A stretch of DNA of 6,982 nt from an uncultured Sphingomonas sp. (GTDB taxonomy: Bacteria > Pseudomonadota > Alphaproteobacteria > Sphingomonadales > Sphingomonadaceae): positions 1 through 6,982 of the forward strand of contig CAKTFL010000117.1 in NCBI GenBank assembly GCA_934555855.1, in the 5' to 3' direction. Below the pieces are notes generated by a model, which saw only the letters and a program-made list of their open reading frames with translations, had not been told where the DNA came from and searched no databases. The position numbers were made by a program, and so were the translations under genes. Below, piece by piece: positions 1-4,776 of the stretch (position 1 is its first letter; each line of letters begins with the position of its first letter).

Positions 1-293
1 TCGATGAACTGCCCCAACTCGGCAAGACGATGGGCAAGATGGTCGCCGACTGGGCGCATGGAAATCCGGACGCACTCGCCCGCGAGATGAATAACAGCCT
101 GAAGGACTCGCCCGAGGTGGCCAGGACGCTGCTGGTCGACCGCAACAAGCGCTGGGCGGGCTGGATCGAGGGGCGGATGAAGCAGTCGGGCACCGTGTTC
201 ATCGCGGTCGGAGCAGGACATCTGGCCGGGCCGGATTCGGTGCAGGCGCAGCTGGCCAAGGATGGGTTGAAGGCGGTGAGGGTAAAGTACTGA
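1..293 (+). CDS. TraB/GumN family protein, 3' end only
   Basis: The reading frame is open from the left edge (first complete codon at base 3) to a TGA at 291-293, so only about the last 96 residues are present. The fragment has the typical C-terminus of TraB/GumN-type proteins: a '[13 protein letters not shown]' segment, then a beta strand with 'AVGAGHLAG', which holds the GxxH motif (GAGH) of the Tiki/TraB/EreA-like superfamily, then a short strand ending in 'VRVKY'. Full-length relatives are about 280-340 residues, often with a signal peptide, and some superfamily members are metal-dependent proteases. The substrate of bacterial GumN-like members is not established. An internal ATG at 30 is not a credible start, because conserved sequence continues upstream of it. 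The gene is probably independent of rplY, since a 136-bp gap with repeat remnants follows. Confidence 0.85.
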   Translation, partial: DELPQLGKTMGKMVADWAHGNPDALAREMNNSLKDSPEVARTLLVDRNKRWAGWIEGRMKQSGTVFIAVGAGHLAGPDSVQAQLAKDGLKAVRVKY

Positions 294-295
294 AT

Positions 296-309
296 CGTTC
301 GCCCTGAGC
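296..309 (+). repeat. Solitary half copy of the REP-like repeat
   Basis: The 14 bases CGTTCGCCCTGAGC just after the stop of the first gene are identical to the start of the left arm of the repeat at 1122-1210. The rest of the arm is not recognisable. A weak inverted counterpart (GGCTCAGC, about 342-349) lies 32 bp downstream, so this may be a decayed pair. Identity is clear only over these 14 bases. Confidence 0.45.
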
Positions 310-326
310 ACGGACGGTGGCAAAGG

Positions 327-354
327 TTGCGAAAATCGCACGGCTCAGCTATGC
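327..354 (+). promoter_or_regulatory. Possible promoter of rplY
   Basis: TTGCGA (327-332) and CTATGC (349-354) are separated by 16 bp and could be a weak sigma-70-type promoter. It would start transcription near 361, exactly where the leader stem-loop begins. The match is modest and rests on hexamers and position alone. Confidence 0.25.
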
Positions 355-360
355 GCGCCC

Positions 361-400
361 GCTTCCGGCCATGGTCATCCCTGGAGGCGTGGCGGGAAGC
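361..400 (+). promoter_or_regulatory. Stem-loop in the rplY leader
   Basis: Bases 361-371 (GCTTCCGGCCA) pair with 390-400 (TGGCGGGAAGC) with a single mismatch, around a loop of about 14-18 bases that can extend the stem slightly. There is no T-tract behind it, so it does not look like an intrinsic terminator for the upstream gene. It ends 30 bp before the rplY start and 18 bp before its ribosome binding site. Leader structures are common in autoregulated ribosomal protein genes, so a cis-regulatory role is a reasonable guess. The pairing is visible; the role is inference. Confidence 0.4.
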
Positions 401-429
401 ACCACATTCATTCGTTTCGGAGCATCATC

Positions 430-1047
430 ATGAGCGACATCATCACGCTCGCTGCCGAGACGCGTGACCGGGTTGGCAAGGGAGCCTCCCGTTCGCTGCG
501 TCGTGAAGGCCGCGTACCCGCCGTCATCTATGGAGCCGGCCAGGAGCCCGCCTCGATTCACCTCGAGGAAAAGGCGCTGACCAAGGCCCTGATGACGGGG
601 CACTTCTTCAATTCCGTCGTGATGGTGAACGGCACCCGCACCCTGCCCAAGGATGTGGCCTTCGATCCCGTGACCGACCGTCCGGTCCATGCCGACTTCC
701 TGCGGATCGGCGAGCACACCGCCGTGACCGTGAACGTGCCCGTCGTGTTCACCGGCGAGGAAGAGTCGGTCGGCCTGAAGAAGGGCGGCGTGCTCAACAT
801 CGTTCGTCACGAGCTGGAACTGCTGGCCGATGCGGCCGACATTCCCAGCGAGATCAGCATCTCGCTCGCCGGTCTCGACGTGGGCGATTCGCTGCACATC
901 TCGGCCGTGACCCTGCCGCAGGGCGTGACCAGCGCGATCACCGACCGCGACTTCACCATCGCGACCATCGTGGCGCCGTCCGCGCTGCGTAGCGAGGGTG
1001 CGGGCGCCGAGGGCGACGCGGGCGCGGATGCGACCCCGGCCGCGTAA
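430..1047 (+). CDS. rplY: 50S ribosomal protein L25 / general stress protein Ctc
   Basis: The 205-residue protein binds 5S rRNA in the large ribosomal subunit. It is the long TL5/CTC form: an N-terminal L25 domain (about 1-92) with the conserved block '[20 protein letters not shown]' at 16-35 and 'DFLRI' near its end, then a beta-rich C-terminal domain (about 95-188). The tail from about 190 is low in complexity, rich in Ala, Gly, Asp and Glu, and typical of alphaproteobacterial L25. ATG 430 is preceded by CGGAG (418-422), 7 bases away, and the protein begins just before the first L25 strand. Placement just upstream of pth is a common bacterial arrangement. A leader stem-loop precedes the gene and a terminator-like hairpin follows, so it is probably transcribed largely on its own. 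Confidence 0.97.
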   Translation: MSDIITLAAETRDRVGKGASRSLRREGRVPAVIYGAGQEPASIHLEEKALTKALMTGHFFNSVVMVNGTRTLPKDVAFDPVTDRPVHADFLRIGEHTAVTVNVPVVFTGEEESVGLKKGGVLNIVRHELELLADAADIPSEISISLAGLDVGDSLHISAVTLPQGVTSAITDRDFTIATIVAPSALRSEGAGAEGDAGADATPAA

Positions 1048-1070
1048 CGCACGCCTCTTTCGAGCTGATG

Positions 1071-1105
1071 AGGGCAGGTGGCGGCGACGTCCCCTGCCCT
1101 TTCTC
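1071..1105 (+). terminator. Intrinsic terminator after rplY
   Basis: A perfect 8-bp stem, AGGGCAGG (1071-1078) with CCTGCCCT (1093-1100), encloses a 14-base loop and is followed by the short pyrimidine run TTCTC. It starts 23 bp after the rplY stop. The T-tract is short, so termination may be partial. Confidence 0.6.
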
Positions 1106-1121
1106 GTACTGGCCCCCTCAC

Positions 1122-1210
1122 CCGTTCGCCCTGAGCCTGTCGAAGGGCTGCATTTCCTTTCCGGGCGAGCAGAAGGGCAGGAAGGGCTTCGACCAGCCCA
1201 GCCCGAACGG
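1122..1210 (+). repeat. REPIN-like inverted pair of REP elements, copy 1
   Basis: A 28-base left arm (1122-1149, starting CCGTTCGCCCTGAGCC) and a 28-base right arm (1183-1210, ending AGCCCGAACGG) are imperfect inverted copies separated by 33 bp. The left arm also has its own small palindrome (GCCCT/AGGGC). The same element recurs at 3603-3685. The sequence type is familiar as an abundant extragenic repeat of sphingomonads, presumably mobilised by a RAYT (REP-associated tyrosine transposase) encoded elsewhere. It fills the gap between the rplY terminator and pth and may add to transcript termination or stability. Confidence 0.75.
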
Positions 1211-1246
1211 TAGGGCTGTCGCCGCTTGCTCACTGGAGCCAAACAC

Positions 1247-1816
1247 ATGCAGATCTGGGTCGGCCTGGGCAATCCGGGCCCGCAATATGCGATGCACCGG
1301 CACAATGTCGGCTTCATGGCCGTTGACGCCATTGCAGAGGTGCATGGCTTCGGCCCGGTGAAGAAGCAGTTCACCGGCTGGACCCAGGAAGGACGGATCG
1401 GCACGGACAAGGTGCTGCTGCTCAAGCCCGCGACCTTCATGAACGACAGCGGCCAGTCGGTCGGCGCGGCGCTGCGCTTCTTTAAGCTCGACACCGATGC
1501 GTTGACGATCTTCCATGACGAACTCGACCTCGCGCCGTTCAAGGTAAAGGTTAAAAGCGGCGGTGGCGCGGCGGGACATAACGGCCTTCGCTCGATCGAC
1601 CAGCATCTGGGCCAGGATTATCGCCGCGTGCGGCTCGGCATTGGCCATCCGGGGCACAAGGATCGCGTGACCGGCTATGTGCTGGGCAATTATGCCAAGG
1701 CCGAACTTGACCCGCTCGCCGACATGCTCGGCGCGGTGGCGGCGGAGGCGGGCTGGCTGACGGCAGGTGACGACACCCGATTCATGAACGATGTGGCGGT
1801 GAGGCTGGCGGCATGA
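1247..1816 (+). CDS. pth: Peptidyl-tRNA hydrolase
   Basis: This 189-residue cytoplasmic enzyme cleaves the ester bond of peptidyl-tRNAs released by stalled ribosomes and recycles tRNA. Its length matches bacterial Pth (E. coli 194). Every expected active-site position is visible: 'GLGNPG' with Asn9, 'RHNVGF' with His19 (catalytic base), 'TFMNDSGQ' with Asn66, 'HDELD' with Asp91, and 'GGAAGHNGLRS' with Asn112 (the E. coli counterparts are N10, H20, N68, D93 and N114). ATG 1247 is chosen because GGAG (1235-1238) lies 8 bases upstream and the protein then begins directly with the first strand, MQIWVGLGNPG. A TTG at 1226 would add seven unsupported residues. The stop overlaps the start of the next gene by four bases (ATGA), indicating translational coupling. 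Confidence 0.97.
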   Translation: MQIWVGLGNPGPQYAMHRHNVGFMAVDAIAEVHGFGPVKKQFTGWTQEGRIGTDKVLLLKPATFMNDSGQSVGAALRFFKLDTDALTIFHDELDLAPFKVKVKSGGGAAGHNGLRSIDQHLGQDYRRVRLGIGHPGHKDRVTGYVLGNYAKAELDPLADMLGAVAAEAGWLTAGDDTRFMNDVAVRLAA

Positions 1817-2400
1817 GCGTGCGTTCGCTGTTTCCGACCCTGTTCTACGAGGACGCGCTCGGCGACGAGGCGTTTGTCGCGGAACTGCAAGAAGCATGTC
1901 TCGACCTGTCGCGTGAGGATCGCGCGGGCGTCCGCTGGTCGAAGGAGCACGGCTATCGCGGTTACACGTCCTATGCCTCGCTCGACGACCTGCCGATCCG
2001 CGATCCGCGCTTTGCCGATCTGAAGCGCCTGCTCGACCGGCATGTCGCGCGCTTTGCCGAGGCGTGCGGGTTTCAATTGGGCGGCAAGCGACTGAAGCTC
2101 GACAGCCTGTGGATCAATGTCCTGAAGCCGGGTGGCGCGCATTCGGGCCATATCCACCCGCACAGCGTCGTATCGGGGACCGTCTACATCGCCGTGCCGC
2201 CGGGCGCAGGCGCGCTGAAGCTGGAGGACCCGCGCCTACCGATGCTAATGGCGGCGCCTCCGCGCGACGAGCCCAGCTTCGTCTACTCCCAGCCGCAGCC
2301 GGGCAGCATTTTCCTGTGGGAAAGCTGGCTGCGGCATGAGGTCGTGGCTAATGCGGCCAAAGGCGAGCGGATCAGCGTCAGCTTTAATTATCGCTGGTAG
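1813..2400 (+). CDS. Putative 2OG-Fe(II) oxygenase (TIGR02466-like)
   Basis: This 195-residue protein resembles the family annotated as TIGR02466 / putative 2OG-Fe(II) oxygenase (PF13759). These enzymes are thought to use Fe(II), O2 and 2-oxoglutarate on an unknown substrate. The double-stranded beta-helix core is visible: 'LWINVLKPGGAHSGHIHPHS' (99-118) supplies the first iron-ligand His cluster (His113, His115), followed by 'SGTVYIAVPPGAGALKLEDPR' split around 121-141. 'GSIFLWESWLRHEV' contains the distal His175, and 'GERISVSFNY' carries Arg186, which would bind the 2OG carboxylate. There is no signal peptide, so the protein is likely cytoplasmic. It overlaps the pth stop by four bases and sits between pth and ychF, genes that are direct neighbours in many bacteria, hinting at a translation-linked role. 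The family call is fairly secure; the substrate is unknown. Confidence 0.85.
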   Translation: MSVRSLFPTLFYEDALGDEAFVAELQEACLDLSREDRAGVRWSKEHGYRGYTSYASLDDLPIRDPRFADLKRLLDRHVARFAEACGFQLGGKRLKLDSLWINVLKPGGAHSGHIHPHSVVSGTVYIAVPPGAGALKLEDPRLPMLMAAPPRDEPSFVYSQPQPGSIFLWESWLRHEVVANAAKGERISVSFNYRW

Positions 2401-2411
2401 CGCATCCGCGT

Positions 2412-2438
2412 GGGCGCGATTATGAACGCGCCTTTCTT
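2412..2438 (+). terminator. Weak terminator/attenuator before ychF
   Basis: A 6-bp stem, GGCGCG (2413-2418) with CGCGCC (2427-2432), has an 8-base loop and is followed at once by TTTCTT and a pyrimidine-rich stretch. It lies between the oxygenase gene and ychF. The stem is short, so partial termination is the likely effect. Confidence 0.45.
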
Positions 2439-2473
2439 CCCTTCCCCACCCTTCTTCTCGTCAGGGCACATCC

Positions 2474-3574
2474 ATGGGTTTTCGCTGCGGCATCGTGGGC
2501 CTGCCGAACGTCGGCAAGTCCACCCTTTTCAACGCGCTGACCGAAACGGCAGCGGCGCAGGCGGCGAATTACCCGTTCTGCACGATCGAGCCGAACGTCG
2601 GCAACGTGGCAGTGCCCGACCCGCGCCTGCAAAAGCTGGCGGGGATCGCCGGCTCGGCCAAGATCATCGAAACGCAGCTCGCATTCGTCGACATTGCCGG
2701 ACTGGTGCGTGGCGCGTCGAAGGGCGAAGGGCTGGGCAACCAGTTCCTGGGCAACATCCGCGAGGTCGACGCGATCGTCCACGTGCTGCGCTGTTTCGAG
2801 GATGGCGACGTCACTCACGTGGAGGGTAAGGTCGACCCGATCGCCGATGCCGAGACGGTAGAGACCGAGCTGATGCTTTCCGACCTGGAAAGCCTGGAAA
2901 AGCGCGTCCCCAACCTCCTCAAGAAAGGGCAACAGGGGGACAAGGATGCCAAGGTCGCCGCTGCCGTGCTCGGCCGCGCGCTCGACCTGCTCCGCGACGG
3001 CAAGCCGGCGCGCCTGACCGAGGTCAAGGACGTCGAGGAACAGCGGATGCTGGACCAGGCGCAACTGCTGACCGCAAAGCCCGTCCTTTATGTCTGCAAT
3101 GTCGATGAGGCGAACGCCGCCAACGGCAACGCGCAGTCCGAACGCGTCTTCGCCAAGGCGAAGGCAGAGGGGGCTGAAGCGGTGGTCGTGTCCGCCGCGA
3201 TCGAGGCCGATATCGCCACCATGCCCGCCGAGGACCGGGGCGAGTTCCTGGCCGAGCTGGGGCTGGAGGAAACCGGCCTCGCCCGCGTCATCCGGGCCGG
3301 CTACACGCTGCTGCACCTGCTGACCTTCTTCACCGTCGGGCCGAAGGAAGCGCGCGCCTGGACGATCCCGGCCGGCAGCAAGGCGCCCCAGGCGGCCGGC
3401 GCGATCCATTCGGACTTCGAGCGCGGCTTCATCCGGGCAGAAACTACTGCATTTGAGGACTACGTATCGCTGGGCGGCGAAGCCGGGGCACGCGAGGCCG
3501 GCAAGCTGCGTCAGGAGGGCAAGGAATATGTCGTCCAGGACGGCGACGTGCTGCTGTTCCGTTTCAACGTATGA
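2474..3574 (+). CDS. ychF: Ribosome-associated P-loop ATPase YchF
   Basis: This 366-residue member of the Obg/YchF family of translation-factor-class NTPases binds ribosomes and prefers ATP to GTP. Visible elements are the P-loop 'GLPNVGKST' (9-17), the switch II motif 'DIAGLVRGASKGEG' with D73 and G76, and 'NVDE' (209-212) in place of the GTP-specifying NKxD, which fits the ATP preference. A helical coiled-coil region (about 135-200) and a C-terminal TGS domain (about 280-366, ending 'VQDGDVLLFRFNV') complete the family architecture. His115 and Cys36 match E. coli His114 (ATPase) and Cys35 (redox-sensitive). ATG 2474 has AGGG at 2463-2466, and the protein starts with the family-typical MGFRCGIVG. 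Pairing with pth is widely conserved; here an oxygenase gene and a weak terminator intervene. Confidence 0.97.
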   Translation: MGFRCGIVGLPNVGKSTLFNALTETAAAQAANYPFCTIEPNVGNVAVPDPRLQKLAGIAGSAKIIETQLAFVDIAGLVRGASKGEGLGNQFLGNIREVDAIVHVLRCFEDGDVTHVEGKVDPIADAETVETELMLSDLESLEKRVPNLLKKGQQGDKDAKVAAAVLGRALDLLRDGKPARLTEVKDVEEQRMLDQAQLLTAKPVLYVCNVDEANAANGNAQSERVFAKAKAEGAEAVVVSAAIEADIATMPAEDRGEFLAELGLEETGLARVIRAGYTLLHLLTFFTVGPKEARAWTIPAGSKAPQAAGAIHSDFERGFIRAETTAFEDYVSLGGEAGAREAGKLRQEGKEYVVQDGDVLLFRFNV

Positions 3575-3602
3575 CCGAGGTGATCTGAATTAGGTTCCTC
3601 CG

Positions 3603-3685
3603 CCGTTCGTCCTGAGCTTATCGAAGGGCTGCTCTTCTTCCACGGTGGCGAAAGAACAGCGCCTCGACAGGCTCAGCACGAACGG
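3603..3685 (+). repeat. REPIN-like inverted pair of REP elements, copy 2
   Basis: Left arm 3603-3630 (starting CCGTTCGTCCTGAGCTTATC) and right arm 3658-3685 (ending GCTCAGCACGAACGG) are inverted copies with about 23 of 28 positions matching, separated by 27 bp. This is the same family as 1122-1210. It fills almost the whole gap between the convergent genes ychF and the hemerythrin gene and ends one base before the latter's stop codon. As a long hairpin readable on both strands it may act as a bidirectional terminator. Confidence 0.78.
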
Positions 3686-3686
3686 T

Positions 3687-4256
3687 TCACGCCAGCTTCA
3701 ATCCCTCGCGGTTCATCATCACCGTCAGATGCTGGTTCTGCTCCTCGCTGAGCATCCCCCTCATGCGCGGGAACAGGTCGTCTTCCTCTTCGCGCATGTG
3801 CTTTTCGATCTGCCCGCGAAACTCCTTCAGCTTGGGCAGCCAGCGAGAGTCGCCCTTGTCCATCTCAGTCAGGTCGAAGAAATACTGCTTCACATAGCCA
3901 TGTTCGTGATTCAGGTGGTCGGCCGCCTCCGGCATCCCCTGATCGCGCATCATGGTGTAAATGGAGTTCTCCTCCTGGAAAGCGTGCTTCGACACCGCAT
4001 GTTTTAGCTGCATCAGCAGAAAGGAGCGACGCCCGGTCTGCCGGTCGCTCGTCTTCTCCAGCATGTCGAAGATGGCTAGCGCCGCCTTGTGCTCGGCGGC
4101 CAGCGCCTTGTCCCAGCTGCCGGCGACGACGGTCGGGGCCTGGACGGCCGCCTTGCGAACCAGATTGGCGAGCAGGCCTGCCGCGACGCCGGCGGCCGCG
4201 CCGATCGCAATCGTCCGGCCGGTGGAGGCGGACTCGGGTGCCTGGACGGTGGCCAT
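3687..4256 (-). CDS. Hemerythrin HHE-domain protein
   Basis: This 189-residue protein has a four-helix-bundle hemerythrin-like domain (about 48-170). Candidate di-iron ligands are spaced as the family requires: His56 (AEHKA), His86/His91 with Glu95 (HAVSKHAFQEE), His114/His117/His119 (ADHLNHEHG), and His153 with Glu157 (EKHMREEEDDLFP). Such domains bind O2 or NO or store and sense iron; the exact role here is unknown. An N-terminal Gly/Ala-rich hydrophobic stretch (16-31, GxxxG-like) may be a membrane or oligomerisation segment. ATG 4256 is preceded by AGGAG eight bases upstream, whereas the longer open frame upstream overlaps merR and has no such site. It lies 56 bp downstream of the MerR gene on the same strand and is probably co-transcribed, linking it to metal or redox stress. 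Confidence 0.9.
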   Translation of the reverse strand: MATVQAPESASTGRTIAIGAAAGVAAGLLANLVRKAAVQAPTVVAGSWDKALAAEHKAALAIFDMLEKTSDRQTGRRSFLLMQLKHAVSKHAFQEENSIYTMMRDQGMPEAADHLNHEHGYVKQYFFDLTEMDKGDSRWLPKLKEFRGQIEKHMREEEDDLFPRMRGMLSEEQNQHLTVMMNREGLKLA

Positions 4257-4312
4257 GGGAAATGCTCCTGTGATGATGCCGCGCCAACGAGCCCGCACGG
4301 GAGCGGTTCCCC

Positions 4313-4720
4313 TCAACCCCCCGTAAACGCCGCGATTATCGGGCACGGACCGTTGCCGCCGGACGCGCATTGGCCGGCAAGCCGGGCGAGCGCGTCGCGT
4401 GCTGCCTGAAGCTCCGCGATGCTGCGGTCGAGCGCGGCGATCCGCTCTTCCGTCAACGCTCGGGCGCGGGCGCGATCCTCTCCCGCGTCCAGGTTCAGCA
4501 GCTCGGCGATCTGATCCAGCGTGAACCCTGCCGCCTGGGCCGAGCGGATAAAGCGCAGCCGTCGCAGGTCGTCCTCGCCATAGCGCCGGATGCCGCCTTG
4601 TCGTCCTGCGCCACCCTGCCGCGCCGGCGTGCGGATCAGGCCGCGACGCTGGTAGAAGCGGACCGTCTCCACCCCCACGCCGCCGCCTCGTGCGAATCCG
4701 GCGATCGTCAACTCTACCAC
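4313..4720 (-). CDS. MerR-family metal-responsive regulator
   Basis: This 135-residue transcription factor has an N-terminal winged helix-turn-helix (3-72: LTIAGFARGGGVGVETVRFYQRRGLI, then IRRYGEDDLRRLRFI, written here in two parts), a dimerisation helix (about 81-115) and a C-terminal metal loop 'CASGGNGPCPI' with Cys118 and Cys126. Sequence and length follow mercury-type MerR most closely, but the counterpart of MerR Cys82 is Arg83, and the Cys pair has seven intervening residues, as in CueR, rather than eight. The wing carries a small duplication (RQGGAGRQGG, 34-43). GTG 4720 is chosen as start because GGAG lies six bases upstream; a TTG at 4711 is the alternative. It faces a mer-like operator and probably activates the divergent outer-membrane gene. 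Metal specificity (Cu/Ag/Au or Hg) cannot be settled from sequence. Confidence 0.9.
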   Translation of the reverse strand: MVELTIAGFARGGGVGVETVRFYQRRGLIRTPARQGGAGRQGGIRRYGEDDLRRLRFIRSAQAAGFTLDQIAELLNLDAGEDRARARALTEERIAALDRSIAELQAARDALARLAGQCASGGNGPCPIIAAFTGG

Positions 4721-4722
4721 GC

Positions 4723-4754
4723 TTGACTCCGTACCATGGTACGGCCGCTATAGG
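4723..4754 (+). promoter_or_regulatory. MerR-type promoter/operator for the outer-membrane gene
   Basis: The -35 is TTGACT (4723-4728). A perfect 16-bp palindrome, CCGTACCATGGTACGG (4729-4744), fills the spacer, and the -10 is CTATAG (4748-4753, spacing 19) or TATAGG (4749-4754, spacing 20). Overlong 19-20 bp spacing with a central dyad is the hallmark of promoters that MerR-family proteins activate by DNA distortion. The half-sites CCGTAC/GTACGG and the TTGACT box are those of the Tn501/Tn21 mer operator, as I recall it. Transcription should start around 4760-4761, at or within a base or two of the ATG. Confidence 0.88.
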
Positions 4755-4776
4755 CATCGCATGACATGCATTGCAA
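4748..4776 (-). promoter_or_regulatory. Probable promoter of the merR-hemerythrin operon
   Basis: On the - strand, TTGCAA (4776-4771) and CTATAG (4753-4748) are separated by 17 bp and would start transcription near 4741, inside the operator palindrome. Both hexamers are self-complementary, so the same CTATAG could serve as -10 in both directions. Regulator binding at 4729-4744 should then block merR transcription, as in known mer autorepression. The hexamers are visible; use in vivo is inferred. Confidence 0.5.

Noticed and set aside
1122..1210. Inverted repeat considered as a MITE or IS end
   Set aside because: There is no transposase and no target-site duplication, and the same short element occurs twice with different spacers, which fits REP/REPIN repeats better.
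1226..1246. TTG start extending pth by seven residues
   Set aside because: The added residues are not part of the Pth fold, and ATG 1247 has GGAG at proper spacing.
349..1542. Long open frame of 397 codons on the - strand opposite rplY and pth
   Set aside because: It lies antisense to two certain genes, crosses the terminator and REP repeat, and has the Arg/Gly/His-rich composition of a shadow frame in GC-rich DNA.
2420..3409. 329-codon - strand frame opposite ychF
   Set aside because: It is fully antisense to ychF and looks like no known protein; it is a byproduct of high third-position GC.
3571..3588. Mini frame ATG ACC GAG GTG ATC TGA overlapping the ychF stop
   Set aside because: It could be the truncated start of a formerly coupled gene replaced by the REP insertion, but five codons are too few to support that.
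4282..4312. Possible hairpin between merR and the hemerythrin gene
   Set aside because: Only CCCG/CGGG with a two-base loop can pair and no T-tract follows on the - strand, so there is no convincing terminator.
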